DNA of 58,358 nucleotides from Acidimicrobiia bacterium (GCA_030066755.1 JASJAX010000040.1:1-58358), one strand, 5' to 3'. Positions 28,541 through 38,713 are shown, counted from the stretch's first letter. Notes: generated by a model from the sequence alone, not told the origin. Translations and numbers: made by a program.

Positions 28541-29286
28541 GGCAACTCGAACCCGTGGCGGGCGAGGATGTCGCGTCCTCTGGTCGACAGGACGAAGTCG
28601 ACGAACTCCTCCGCAGCCTGTGGATCGGAGGCCGATCGCAGCGCGGCGATCGGGTAATCGGTTGCGAGGTTGATCGCATCGGCGATTGCGATTCCCTCAA
28701 TGCCGTCTCCGGTGGCGATGACGTCGGTGATGTAGACGATGCCGGCATCGAGCTCATCGGCTTCGAGCTTGGTGAGGAGGGATCGCACGTCCGGCTCGTT
28801 GGTGTCGATCGCCGCAGTGATGCCGGCACGCAGGAGGATGGCGCGGGCTAGCGATCCGCACGGTACGGCTTCATCGCACAGCCCGATGAGGAGCGTCGGA
28901 TCTGCCAGATCCTCGAGACCGGACACGCCGGCGAGGTTCCCGGAGGGAACGGCGACGGCCATGCGGTTGCGGGCGAAAACGAGCGGGTCGCTGGTCGTCA
29001 AGTCGGCGTCGACCAGCGGCGCCATCGTGTCGGGGTTCGCCGTCGCAACGACGTCGGCGGGTGCTCCGCCGAGGACTTGCTCCCGGAGTGACGAGCTCCC
29101 GGCGAAGTTGAGCTGCACGTCGACACCGGTGTGGTCGGCTTCGAATGCGAGAGCGATGCCGTTGAATGCGTCGGTCAGTGATGCTGCGGCGGAGACGAGG
29201 AGCACGTCCCTGCTCGTGTTCCCGGCGCAGCCCGCGGTCGCAACGGCAGCGGCGAGCAGCGTCACGAGCAGCGGACGGAAGCTCAT
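28537..29286 (-). CDS. modA: Molybdate ABC transporter substrate-binding lipoprotein
   Basis: Lipobox TAGCAG; VSAAASLTDAFNGIALAFE...LNFAGSSSLREQVLGGAPADVVATA. Confidence 0.9.
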   Translation of the reverse strand: MSFRPLLVTLLAAAVATAGCAGNTSRDVLLVSAAASLTDAFNGIALAFEADHTGVDVQLNFAGSSSLREQVLGGAPADVVATANPDTMAPLVDADLTTSDPLVFARNRMAVAVPSGNLAGVSGLEDLADPTLLIGLCDEAVPCGSLARAILLRAGITAAIDTNEPDVRSLLTKLEADELDAGIVYITDVIATGDGIEGIAIADAINLATDYPIAALRSASDPQAAEEFVDFVLSTRGRDILARHGFELP

Positions 29287-30278
29287 CGGATGCGATCCCC
29301 ACAGCCTTGGAGGTCGTAGCCGCCGATCGCTGCCAGTCGCGTGGTGAAAGGGACTCCGGCGAGAACAGTCAGCGCGTCGTCGACGACCCGGTCCATCGCC
29401 CAGGTCCGATCGACCCAGAGTTCGGCCTCGTGCACGTCGAGAGCATGGAACGGGGCACCGACTGCGAGCGCAGCCGGTTCGATCGTGACGGCGGGGAGTC
29501 CGGCGAGGACGGCTCGTCGTGCGGCGGCGAGATGCGTTGCCACACGCGGGCCGGGCACGTCGGTTGCGGCGTGCTCTTCGAAGGTTCGCTGCACGCCGGC
29601 TCCAGCCTCGCGCTGTACGACCGCGGTCTCGCCGGCGAGCGCCCGCGCCGCCCAATCCGCGCCAGAATCCGGCGGGCCCGCCAGCCCAACGCGCCATTGC
29701 ACGAGCCGGTAGCGGTCAACACTGCGGTCGCCGACCCGGTCGCCGACCGACCCAACCGGACCGTGCACCACCGCTGCGTGGAGGCGACCCGCATCGAGCG
29801 ATTCGATCGCTGCCGTGCTCGACATCGGGGTACTCATCGCACCGGCACCGGCATTGCGGAGGATTCGCTCGAGCAACTCCAGGCCCGGTTCACAGCCACC
29901 GACGGCGATCCCCGGCGTCCGCTGGTCGAACAGCGTGACCTTGCCACCCTCCACGATGCCGTCGGCAGCGTCCCATCCTTCGACGCCGATTCCGGCGCTG
30001 CCGGTCACGACGAGCTCACCGACTCGGACCGACCGTACGAGTGCCCCGTCGCGGGGCGGGGTACCCGACCGCACGTCGAGCACCATGGGCGAGTCGGCGA
30101 AGAGGTGGGCGATGTCGACACCCAGCGCCTGGGCGATTGCAATGGCAGCATCGACCCGGGGGAGGTGCCGCCCGGCTTCGGCCGCACCGATGAGTTGACG
30201 GCTGACGCCGGCACGAGCGGCAAGTTCGACTTGGCTCAATCCGGCCGCTGTTCGAGCTGCTAGAAGTCTGGCAGACAT
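29283..30278 (-). CDS. XRE-family HTH fused to PBP-like ligand-binding domain; candidate molybdate-responsive regulator
   Basis: N-terminal LLAARTAAGLSQVELAARAGVSRQLIGAAEAGRHLPRVDAAIAIAQAL; C-terminal periplasmic-binding-protein-like region; ATGA overlap with modA. Confidence 0.8.
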   Translation of the reverse strand: MSARLLAARTAAGLSQVELAARAGVSRQLIGAAEAGRHLPRVDAAIAIAQALGVDIAHLFADSPMVLDVRSGTPPRDGALVRSVRVGELVVTGSAGIGVEGWDAADGIVEGGKVTLFDQRTPGIAVGGCEPGLELLERILRNAGAGAMSTPMSSTAAIESLDAGRLHAAVVHGPVGSVGDRVGDRSVDRYRLVQWRVGLAGPPDSGADWAARALAGETAVVQREAGAGVQRTFEEHAATDVPGPRVATHLAAARRAVLAGLPAVTIEPAALAVGAPFHALDVHEAELWVDRTWAMDRVVDDALTVLAGVPFTTRLAAIGGYDLQGCGDRIR

Positions 30279-30298
30279 GCCAGCATCCTAGCCTCTGC

Positions 30299-30619
30299 TC
30301 AGGAGCGCAGGTCTTCCTCGTACGACGCAGCGGAGACCGCACCGTCGATGTGGAATCCGAGGCCGTCGACGTAACACCAGAACCAGTCCTCTTCAGGTTC
30401 GAACGAACGGATCAGCGGGTGCTCGGTTGCGTGGTAGTGAGCGGTTGCGTGGCGGCCGGGAGAGTTGTCGCAACACCCGACACGTCCGCACCTCTGGCAG
30501 TAGCGGAGGTGAAACCAGTCTCGTTTCCCGAGCTCCAGGCAGGTCTCGCAACCCTGAGCCGCGATCGGGGGCAGCGTGATGGCTGCTGGTGTGTGGCTGC
30601 AGACGATGTCGTCGCTCAT
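30299..30619 (-). CDS. UBP-type zinc-finger protein
   Basis: GCETCLELGKRDWFHLRYCQRCGRVGCCDNSPGRHATAHYHATEHPLIRSFEPEEDWFWCYVD. Confidence 0.9.
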   Translation of the reverse strand: MSDDIVCSHTPAAITLPPIAAQGCETCLELGKRDWFHLRYCQRCGRVGCCDNSPGRHATAHYHATEHPLIRSFEPEEDWFWCYVDGLGFHIDGAVSAASYEEDLRS

Positions 30620-30804
30620 GCGCTGATGTCTCCGGTGGCTCGGGGACCAACGAACCTACACGTCGCCGACGCGGAGCTTGCCGACGTTGACCTTGCTTCT
30701 GGCCAAGCGGGCTATCGATTGACCGGACCCGTGGCCGGCGGCAGTTCTGCTGCGCCTAATCTCACGACGACGGGGTCAAGCTAAACACTGAGGGGTCGGC
30801 GCGG

Positions 30805-32208
30805 ATGGCGACCAAGCCCAAACCACTCCAGGTCGGTGGACTGATCGCAGCGGTCATCGCCCTGGTCGTGCCGATGCTCATCGAGATTCCTGACCTATCG
30901 GAGTCGGGGGAGCGCATCCTCGGGGTCTTCCTCATGGCGGTCGTGTTGTGGGTGACCGAAGCGATCCCGTTGTTCGCCACTGCGGCCCTGATCATCTTCT
31001 TGGAGATCGTGCTGATCAGCGACCAGGCGATCTGGGGGCTCCCGGCCGGAGACCCGACCACCGGGTATGCAGCGTTCTTCGCCACACTCGCCCATCCAGT
31101 GTTGATGCTGTTCCTCGGAGGGTTCTTCCTGGCCGAGGGGGCCAACAAGTACTCGCTCGATCGCACGATGGCGAAGGTCCTGCTCCGCCCGTTCGGCTCG
31201 AAGCCGGCCTCGATCGCATTGGGGATCATGCTCATCACTGCGGTCTTCTCGATGTTCATGTCGAACACCGCTACCACCGCAACGATGCTCGCGGTGGTCC
31301 TGCCGGTCATCGCGACCTTGGAGCCCAGCGACCGCTTCCGCGCCGGCCTCGTGCTTTCCGTCCCGATCGCCGCCAACGTTGGTGGCATCGGGACGCCGGT
31401 CGGGACACCGCCGAATGCGATCGCCGTCGGTTCGCTGGCCGATGCCGGCATCGACATCAGCTTCGCCAAGTGGATGGGCCTGGCCGTGCCGCTGATGCTG
31501 ATCCTGCTGGTGGCCGCCTGGCAGGTCATCGTGCGCCTGTTCCCGACGAATCAGGATCAACTCGAGGTGGCGATCGAGGGCGACTTCGATCGATCACCGT
31601 CGGCTTGGGTCTTGTACGCCGTCTTTGCGCTCACCGTCGGCCTGTGGCTCACCGAGCCGTTCCACGGCATCACCTCGAGCGTGGTCGGCTTCATTCCGGT
31701 CGTGGTGCTGCTCGGGACGGGGGTATTCGGCAGCCGTGACCTGCAGGCGATGCCGTGGCACGTGCTCTGGCTGGTGGCCGGCGGCATCGCGCTCGGTATC
31801 GGAGTGACGTCATCCGGCCTCGACCAATGGATCATCGCGCAGGTGAGCTGGGAGCGGCTCGCGGCCGGTGTGCTCGCCGGGGCGCTGGCGCTCACTGCGC
31901 TGCTCATGAGCACGGTCATCTCGAACAGTGCCGCGGCCAACCTCCTGATTCCGATCGGCCTCACCCTTGCGCTGTCGCCCGCAGTCGACGTCGACCCGGT
32001 TGCGGCGGGGTTCTTCATCGCCGTCGGCGCATCACTCGCGATGGCGCTGCCGGTCAGCACGCCGCCAAACGCCATCGCCTATAGCGCCGGGACGATCTCG
32101 ACGCGAGACCTCGCCATCGTCGGCGCGATCGTCGGCGTCATCGGCTGGCTGCTGTTCGTCTTCGTCGGCCCCGTGCTCTGGGATCTCGTGGGATTGGAGC
32201 TCGCATGA
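30805..32208 (+). CDS. SLC13/DASS-family anion:sodium symporter
   Basis: LMAVVLWVTEAIPLFATA, FMSNTATTATMLAVVLPV, SLAMALPVSTPPNAIAYSAG. Confidence 0.9.
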   Translation: MATKPKPLQVGGLIAAVIALVVPMLIEIPDLSESGERILGVFLMAVVLWVTEAIPLFATAALIIFLEIVLISDQAIWGLPAGDPTTGYAAFFATLAHPVLMLFLGGFFLAEGANKYSLDRTMAKVLLRPFGSKPASIALGIMLITAVFSMFMSNTATTATMLAVVLPVIATLEPSDRFRAGLVLSVPIAANVGGIGTPVGTPPNAIAVGSLADAGIDISFAKWMGLAVPLMLILLVAAWQVIVRLFPTNQDQLEVAIEGDFDRSPSAWVLYAVFALTVGLWLTEPFHGITSSVVGFIPVVVLLGTGVFGSRDLQAMPWHVLWLVAGGIALGIGVTSSGLDQWIIAQVSWERLAAGVLAGALALTALLMSTVISNSAAANLLIPIGLTLALSPAVDVDPVAAGFFIAVGASLAMALPVSTPPNAIAYSAGTISTRDLAIVGAIVGVIGWLLFVFVGPVLWDLVGLELA

Positions 32209-34196
32209 CCGACGAGCGGTTTGTGATCCTGTGTGCAGCCGCTGAGTCGGCCCTGGCCGGGGCGCTGCGGAGCGTCGTCGACATGCTCACGGACCATCAG
32301 TTCGACGTCGAAGCCTTGTTCGACGACGAGGAGCTGCATCAACGTCTCGATGAGCTCGATGAGGACGACATTCGAGTCCCGCTGGTACTTGCATCGGATC
32401 GGGTCGGCGAGGTGGACGGCATCACGGCGCTTGCGGCACTTCGGCACCGGCCGTCCGTGCGCGGTGTGCGGACGCTGCTGGTCACTCGACGCCTCGACGA
32501 AGCCGGTGATGCCGTCGGTGACGGAGCGATTGATGCGTTTGTCCCCGTGCCGTGGGATCAGCAGGTGCTCGAGGAGACGATCGACCACCTGATCACCGGC
32601 TACCTGATCGAGGAGGATCCCGCGGCGCTCGAGCAGGTTCCCGAGATCGTCGATGTCGAGTTGCTATCGCATGCGTTCACTCGAGCCGAGGAACGCGGTC
32701 GATCCGCCCGCGTGCAACTCGAGGCGGCACGTCGCGGCCTGCTCGCCCACACCGAGCTCTCCGACGACGAGGTCGAAGAGGCCATGGTGCGCGAGATCGA
32801 GGCAATCCTCGATCATCCAGACCCCCAGGTGTACCCGGCAGGAACACTCCTGCTCGAATCGGGTCAGGAGGTCGACGGCATCACGATCGTCCTCGACGGT
32901 CAGATCAACCTCTCCCTCGACGTCGAAGGAACCGAGACGTCGTTCCACGTCAGGACGGCAGGGCGGATCCTCGGAATCCTTGCGCTCGCCCATCACGAAC
33001 CAGCGTTGTTCACTGCTCGGGCCGTGACCGACGTCACGGCGATTCCGCTGACGGTGGACCAGCTCGATGATGCCTTGCAGCGCAGTTCGACCCTCAGCGG
33101 GCTCTTCATGTCCGTGCTCCTCCGCTCGATGGTCCGACGGATCCGCCGCAGCGTCGAACTCCGGATCGACCTCGACGAGGCGCGCCAAGCCATTGCGGCC
33201 GAGCGAGATCAGCTGGCGCTTGCGCTCCAACAACTGGACCAGGCGCAATCACAGTTGATCGAACAGGAGAAGATGGCGCTCCTCGGTCAGCTCGTCGCCG
33301 GCGTCGCGCACGAACTGAACAACCCGATCGCAGCGATCCTGCGAGCCACCGACTACATCGAGGAGGACATCACGTCGCTGACGACGCGCCATCCCGAGTC
33401 GCAGCGGCTCACGGACACGCTGATCGGAGCGCTCCATGCCGAGCCGGTGTCGACGCGCACCGAGCGCGCCCAACGCCGCGAACTGGCCGGGGCACTCGGC
33501 GACGACGTGCTGGCCGGCCGATTGGTGCACGCAGGTATCACGACCAGAGCGGACGTCGATCGGCTGTTCGCGGGTGTGCCCGAGCCTGCCAAGGACGATC
33601 TGCTCACCAGCGTTGAGGCGTATCGCCGGTTGGGCACGGCGATTCGGAACCTCAGGACCGGCGGTCGTCGGATCGAAGGCCTCGTCGGGAGTTTGCGTTC
33701 GTACGCACGGCGCCCCGAGGACACGGCGAACGACGTCGATGTCCGCGAAGGGCTCGACGAGACATTGCTTCTGCTGGGCCACCGCATGCGGGAGATCACC
33801 GTTGAGCGCCGCTACGACCCGGTCCCGATGATTGCGGCCCGGGCGGGTGAACTGAACCAGGTCTGGACGAACCTGATCGTCAACGCCATCCAGGTGATGG
33901 AAGGGCCGGGAACACTGGAGGTCGTGACGGACGTACCGGAGCCCGGATTCGTGCGGGTTCAGGTGATCGACAGCGGTCCGGGCATTCCGCCGGAGGACGT
34001 GGAGCGGATCTTCGATCTGGCGTTCACGACGAAGCAGGGTCGAGTCGACTTCGGGCTCGGATTGGGCCTGCGGATCGCACTCGACATCGTCACGCGCCAC
34101 CATGGGGTCATCGAAGTCGATTCGGTGCCCGGCCGGACGGCGTTCTCGGTGACGCTGCCGGTGGGCAACACGACGGAGGGAGGGGTTGCGGAATGA
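32205..34196 (+). CDS. Histidine kinase with receiver-like N-terminus and cyclic-nucleotide-binding-type domain
   Basis: YPAGTLLLESGQEVDGITIVLDGQINLSL (cNMP-like), MALLGQLVAGVAHELNNPIAAILRATDYIEE (HisKA), NLIVNAIQVM and GLGLRIALDIV (HATPase). Confidence 0.85.
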   Translation: MTDERFVILCAAAESALAGALRSVVDMLTDHQFDVEALFDDEELHQRLDELDEDDIRVPLVLASDRVGEVDGITALAALRHRPSVRGVRTLLVTRRLDEAGDAVGDGAIDAFVPVPWDQQVLEETIDHLITGYLIEEDPAALEQVPEIVDVELLSHAFTRAEERGRSARVQLEAARRGLLAHTELSDDEVEEAMVREIEAILDHPDPQVYPAGTLLLESGQEVDGITIVLDGQINLSLDVEGTETSFHVRTAGRILGILALAHHEPALFTARAVTDVTAIPLTVDQLDDALQRSSTLSGLFMSVLLRSMVRRIRRSVELRIDLDEARQAIAAERDQLALALQQLDQAQSQLIEQEKMALLGQLVAGVAHELNNPIAAILRATDYIEEDITSLTTRHPESQRLTDTLIGALHAEPVSTRTERAQRRELAGALGDDVLAGRLVHAGITTRADVDRLFAGVPEPAKDDLLTSVEAYRRLGTAIRNLRTGGRRIEGLVGSLRSYARRPEDTANDVDVREGLDETLLLLGHRMREITVERRYDPVPMIAARAGELNQVWTNLIVNAIQVMEGPGTLEVVTDVPEPGFVRVQVIDSGPGIPPEDVERIFDLAFTTKQGRVDFGLGLGLRIALDIVTRHHGVIEVDSVPGRTAFSVTLPVGNTTEGGVAE

Positions 34197-34684
34197 GCGA
34201 TGTGTTCATCCTCGTCGTCGAGGACGAGCCCGAGGTTCGGGACGCGATCGCGCGCGATCTCGAGCCGTTCACTGCGGTGTTCCGGATCGAGGTTGCTGAG
34301 GACGCCGCGGATGCCCGGGAGGCGATGGCGGAGCTTCGGTCCGGCGGCAACGAGGTCGCCATCGTGCTGGCCGATCACTTGCTCCCCGGGGAGCACGGAA
34401 CCGACTTCCTGATCGCTCTCCACCAGGATCCCGACACCCAGGCCATTCGCAAGGTGCTGATCACAGGTCAGGCCGGTCACGAGGACACGATCCGGGCGAT
34501 CAACGAGGCGAACCTCAACCACTACATCACCAAACCTTGGGATGCCGAGCGACTCCAGTCCGTGGTGAGCGACGAGCTGACCGAGTGGGTGATCGAGAAC
34601 GCCGAGAGCGTGCTGCCATACGTCTCCGTGCTCGATGGCCCTCGCCTGATGGACACCCTCCGCAACCGCCCCTGGAAGCACTGA
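34193..34684 (+). CDS. Response regulator
   Basis: FILVVEDEPEVRDAI, VLADHLLPGEHGTDFL, KVLITG, YITKPWD; ATGA overlap with kinase. Confidence 0.9.
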   Translation: MSDVFILVVEDEPEVRDAIARDLEPFTAVFRIEVAEDAADAREAMAELRSGGNEVAIVLADHLLPGEHGTDFLIALHQDPDTQAIRKVLITGQAGHEDTIRAINEANLNHYITKPWDAERLQSVVSDELTEWVIENAESVLPYVSVLDGPRLMDTLRNRPWKH

Positions 34685-34838
34685 GCGCACCACGACCAGT
34701 CCGGTAGATCCAGCGGATCGCCGCTGCCGCTGGTAGCGCGCCCGACTGCACCTTCGGCCCCTGTCCCGATTCGGGATGGTGTTGTAACAGTTGGGGGTAG
34801 TGCGGAGTTGATAGGGGTGAGGGTTCGGAGGTGGCCGA

Positions 34839-35342
34839 TTGCGCCCCAGACATCCTGACCGGCTTGGTGATGACGAGAGGAAGCTCGTTGAGGAGTTGTA
34901 TCCCTCGTTGCGAAGGTTCGCCTCGACCGTTCGACCGCCGGGTGAGGATGGCAACGATCTCGTGCAAGAGGCATTGCTCCGAGTGATGCGGAGCCGCGGG
35001 TCGCTGTGCGGGCTGGATCATCCCGGGGCGTATCTGCGCCGAACGATCCTGCATTTAGCGCAGGATCGGCAGCGGTCGGAGCGGCGTCGACGTCGTGCGT
35101 GGGTGCGACTCGGCGCGGCGCATCCGGAGGTGCCCGTCTACTCGTGGGAGTTGGAGGAACTCCGCCTGGTCTCCCCCAAGTCGCGGGCGGTGCTCTATCT
35201 GCGGATCATCGAGGGTTGGCCATATGAGGACATCGCTCGAATGCTCGGATGCAGCCAAGTCTCGGCCCGAGTGGCGGCATCTCGAGGCCGAAGGCAGCTC
35301 CAATCCGAGCTCTCGAAGGAGGTGACCGATGCAACGGCTTGA
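34839..35342 (+). CDS. Sigma-70 family (ECF-like) sigma factor
   Basis: GNDLVQEALLRVMRS, LRRTILHLAQDRQRS, SPKSRAVLYLRIIEGWPYEDIARMLGCSQVSARVAASRGRRQL; start codon uncertain. Confidence 0.8.
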   Translation: MRPRHPDRLGDDERKLVEELYPSLRRFASTVRPPGEDGNDLVQEALLRVMRSRGSLCGLDHPGAYLRRTILHLAQDRQRSERRRRRAWVRLGAAHPEVPVYSWELEELRLVSPKSRAVLYLRIIEGWPYEDIARMLGCSQVSARVAASRGRRQLQSELSKEVTDATA

Positions 35343-36099
35343 GGACACGCTGCTCCTCCTGGCGGGACAGGACCCTGCGATCGACTCGAAGGAGTTGATC
35401 GAGCGGATCGAGCGGCATCTGTCGCAGGAGGCCGTCCAGGTCGTTGCCAGGGACGGGAGTTCGATCATGCAGACGGAAGTGAGACCACACCAGACGATGC
35501 CGCTTCGACCGGCGAGACGAGGATGGGTCGCCGCCGTCGCCCTGCTCGCCGTGATCGCGGCGATCGGGATCCCGGTGTGGCTCTTCGGCGGGGACGACGG
35601 TGCGCCCGTCGTGTCAGAACCCGAGGCGCCCTTCTCGTGGGGGGACGACATCTATGAATGGGTAACGCCGGACGAGATGAAGGACATGTTCGACCACCTG
35701 TCTCGCCGGTACGCGGGTGTCGAGCCGGGTGGCGGCGAAGTCGGAGTCGATCGCTCCGGGCTCGGGATGGACACCGACGTGTGGCACACGAGCGTCTGGC
35801 GGTACGAGGCGGCCGACTCAGGTCCGGTAGAGAATCGGACTTGGATCGTCGGCATTCAACAGGGAGAACTCGCTGGCCCAAGGCTGACAGATTCGAGACT
35901 CCCCGAGGGTGTGGTGTTCGAGGAGGATTGGGCCGGGGGGCAGTACATCCTGAGCGGTCCCAACTCGACCGAGGCAGTCTCGATCAACCTCTCGCCGCCC
36001 CACGACCTGCGTCCATATCCGGAACCCACGGAGCGCTACCACGACATGTACTTCGAGCTGGCGTCGATGATGTTGCGCGAGTTGGGATGGGCCGACTGA
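35329..36099 (+). CDS. Single-TM protein, candidate anti-sigma/regulatory partner
   Basis: Overlaps sigma gene; short cytosolic N-terminus, TM WVAAVALLAVIAAIGIPVWLF, extracytoplasmic domain. Confidence 0.65.
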   Translation: MQRLEDTLLLLAGQDPAIDSKELIERIERHLSQEAVQVVARDGSSIMQTEVRPHQTMPLRPARRGWVAAVALLAVIAAIGIPVWLFGGDDGAPVVSEPEAPFSWGDDIYEWVTPDEMKDMFDHLSRRYAGVEPGGGEVGVDRSGLGMDTDVWHTSVWRYEAADSGPVENRTWIVGIQQGELAGPRLTDSRLPEGVVFEEDWAGGQYILSGPNSTEAVSINLSPPHDLRPYPEPTERYHDMYFELASMMLRELGWAD

Positions 36100-36151
36100 C
36101 TCCTGAGGAGGCGAGCTTCGCAGCGGCTGTTCCGTGCGACGATCGGCTGCT

Positions 36152-37468
36152 TCAATCCAGGCGCAGGTCCTGGCCACCGTTCTCGACCGATCCGGGGATC
36201 GATGCGTAGCCGAGCAGCGCCAAGGCCAGGTTGCCGACTTCGCTGGTGCGAATCGGCTGGTCGGGATCCGTCCGTGACGGCTGTGACGACCCGGGGTCGA
36301 CACGGTTCGCCGAGTTCAGCGCATACAGGTCGGTGCCGGTGGTCGTACCCGGAACCCATACGACGAACGGCACCGTGTAGTTCTCGGTGATCGTCGGGTC
36401 GTAGTGCAGGAACTCGTCGGTGGGGCCGCCGTGATCGGAGGTCACGATGATGGCGGTTGTCGTCGCCAGATCAGGATCGGCCTCTATGGCGTCGACGATG
36501 GTGCCGAGGATCGTATCGGCGTCGGTCACGGCCTGCTCGTACTCGGGAGAGGCCCAGCCCGAGATGTGACCGATCTCGTCTGGTGTCCGGATGTGGAAGA
36601 AGCCGAACTCGAAGTCGGGCGTGGTCGCAAGAACGTCGATCAGCGGTTGCACGAGCGCGCCGGGCGAGCCTTGCCGGTAGTCGTCGATCTTGTCGCGCCC
36701 GTCATCGATGCCGGTGACGTCGGGGGCACCGTTCACCTGGTTCCAGCTCCGATCGAGGAAATCGAACTTCGACTTGCCGGCGTAGAGCAGGGTGAAGCCG
36801 CCGTTGTCGTGCACGACATCGAATGCCGACGCCACATAGGTACCGGCAGCGGCGTGGATCGTGGAGCCGTTGTCGTTGTTGAAGTCGACGAGATGTCCGC
36901 TCGGCCCGTTCACCGGACGGCTCGTGAACTGGGAAGCATGCATCGGCAGGGTCTGGGTGCTGTCAGCGTCGGTGCGGGCGTTGAGGGTGGCCGCGCTCTG
37001 TGTGATCAGCGTCGTGAGCTCTGGCATCAGCGTGGCGGTGACATGGTCGGAGCGAAGGCCGTCGATGCTGATGTGGATCACTCGCTCGACCTCGGCTGGG
37101 GGTGGAGGATCTGGTGGTGGGGGTGGAGGATCCGGCGGTGGCGGTTCGCCTTCGACGCAGTCGGTGTCGGTGCTTTCGGTGTCGAGCCAGGTGCGGATCA
37201 GGTAGGTGGCGTCGGCGGGGGCGTTGGTGTCGACGTAGGTGTCGACCCCGCTACCCGGTGACGCCAGCCATGAACCGTTGCGGCGCACGATGTGGATGCC
37301 ACCGTTGTCGGCCCACGTGAGGGTGACGGTGTCGCCATCACGTTGCGCCGTGCAACCGGTGTCCTGGGCACCGATGGCGGACGGGACGAGCATCGTGGCA
37401 GCCATGGCCCCGGCGACGATGATCAACCGTCGTCCTGCCCGTCGTCGATGCTTGGCGAGTATGGCCAT
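36152..37468 (-). CDS. Secreted alkaline phosphatase / type I phosphodiesterase family protein
   Basis: Signal peptide; poly-Pro linker PPPPDPPPPPPDPPPP; VIHISIDGLRSDHV, TQTLPMHASQFTS, IIVTSDHGGP. Confidence 0.85.
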   Translation of the reverse strand: MAILAKHRRRAGRRLIIVAGAMAATMLVPSAIGAQDTGCTAQRDGDTVTLTWADNGGIHIVRRNGSWLASPGSGVDTYVDTNAPADATYLIRTWLDTESTDTDCVEGEPPPPDPPPPPPDPPPPAEVERVIHISIDGLRSDHVTATLMPELTTLITQSAATLNARTDADSTQTLPMHASQFTSRPVNGPSGHLVDFNNDNGSTIHAAAGTYVASAFDVVHDNGGFTLLYAGKSKFDFLDRSWNQVNGAPDVTGIDDGRDKIDDYRQGSPGALVQPLIDVLATTPDFEFGFFHIRTPDEIGHISGWASPEYEQAVTDADTILGTIVDAIEADPDLATTTAIIVTSDHGGPTDEFLHYDPTITENYTVPFVVWVPGTTTGTDLYALNSANRVDPGSSQPSRTDPDQPIRTSEVGNLALALLGYASIPGSVENGGQDLRLD

Positions 37469-37664
37469 AGTTCACCTATACCACGACCTGCGCCCGAATC
37501 GCACCGCGGATGAAGCGGATGTCCCCGCTGATGAACGCCGCGATCGCCCTCCTCAGCGGCGGGGCGGCTGCTCTACCTGAGCGTCAGCGGGCGCGGTTGC
37601 CAGCCACCACTCGGCGTCATTGGCGCTCCTGAGAGGTCACCCCGGACGGCGATAGTCTGGCGCA

Positions 37665-38660
37665 GTGAAGAGCTTCCACGAACTGACCGACATCGGACGA
37701 GTTCGCCGCTTGCGGTCCATTGCTCGTCAAGCGCTCGAGCAGTACGACCTCGACGTCATCCGGATGCGGGCGATGTCGGATGCCACCAACGGTGTGTTTC
37801 GGCTCGACTGTGCCAACGGTGATCGGTATGTGATGCGGGTGGGCGCAGGACCTCCCGCGGGTCACAGTGCCCGCGAAATGCGTTCCGAGATGGAGTGGCT
37901 CGAGGCGCTCTCGACGATCGAGACCCCGAAGGTGCCACGGCCGGTGCGATCGCGGACTGGTGACGTCGTGGTGACCGGGTCGGCTCCCGGAGTTCCGTAC
38001 GAGCCCACCTGCGCAGTGTTCACATGGCTCGACGGATCTCTCCTCGCCGATCGTCTCGATCGGGTGTCGTTCGACGGCTACGGAGCCGCAATGGCGAACC
38101 TGCATCGGGCGGCCGTCGGGTTCGAGCCGTCGCCGGGATTCGTGGCACCGCAGTACACGACGGTGTACCCGTATGAGGCGCCGTACGTCGTGTTCAGCGA
38201 TGCCGGCGATGACCTGCTTCCTCCTCGAAGGCGATCCGTCTTCGAGCGGGGAATGGCGCTCGTGCAGGAACTGTTCGCCTCGCTGCCGAGTCGGGAGCCG
38301 ATGCGCTTGATCCACGGCGACCTCCACGGGTGGAACGTCAAGGTCAACCGAGGTGCCATCGCCGTGTTCGACTTCGAGGACCTGGTTTGGGGCTGGCCCG
38401 TACAGGACATCGGCATTGCGCTCTACTACCACTGGGACCGGGCCGACTTCGACCGGAAGTTGCTCGAGTTTCGATCGGGCTACGAAGACATTTCGCCGTG
38501 GCCGGATTCCGGAGGTGATGTCTTCACGTGCATCGTCGCCCGGACCCTGCTGTTGGCGAACGATGTCATCATCCAGCCGGAGTGGCGCGCCCTTGCCCCG
38601 GAGATCTACGAACGCGGAGAGCGCCGGATACGGAAGATGCTCGAGAGGATCGGATCCTGA
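37665..38660 (+). CDS. APH-family phosphotransferase
   Basis: MRLIHGDLHGWNVKVNRGAIAVFDFEDLVWGWPVQDIGIALYY. Confidence 0.85.
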   Translation: MKSFHELTDIGRVRRLRSIARQALEQYDLDVIRMRAMSDATNGVFRLDCANGDRYVMRVGAGPPAGHSAREMRSEMEWLEALSTIETPKVPRPVRSRTGDVVVTGSAPGVPYEPTCAVFTWLDGSLLADRLDRVSFDGYGAAMANLHRAAVGFEPSPGFVAPQYTTVYPYEAPYVVFSDAGDDLLPPRRRSVFERGMALVQELFASLPSREPMRLIHGDLHGWNVKVNRGAIAVFDFEDLVWGWPVQDIGIALYYHWDRADFDRKLLEFRSGYEDISPWPDSGGDVFTCIVARTLLLANDVIIQPEWRALAPEIYERGERRIRKMLERIGS

Positions 38661-38713
38661 CGCCTTGCTGCGACGCAATGCGCGGCGGTCACGGCACCAT
38701 CGTGGTCGGGCAT

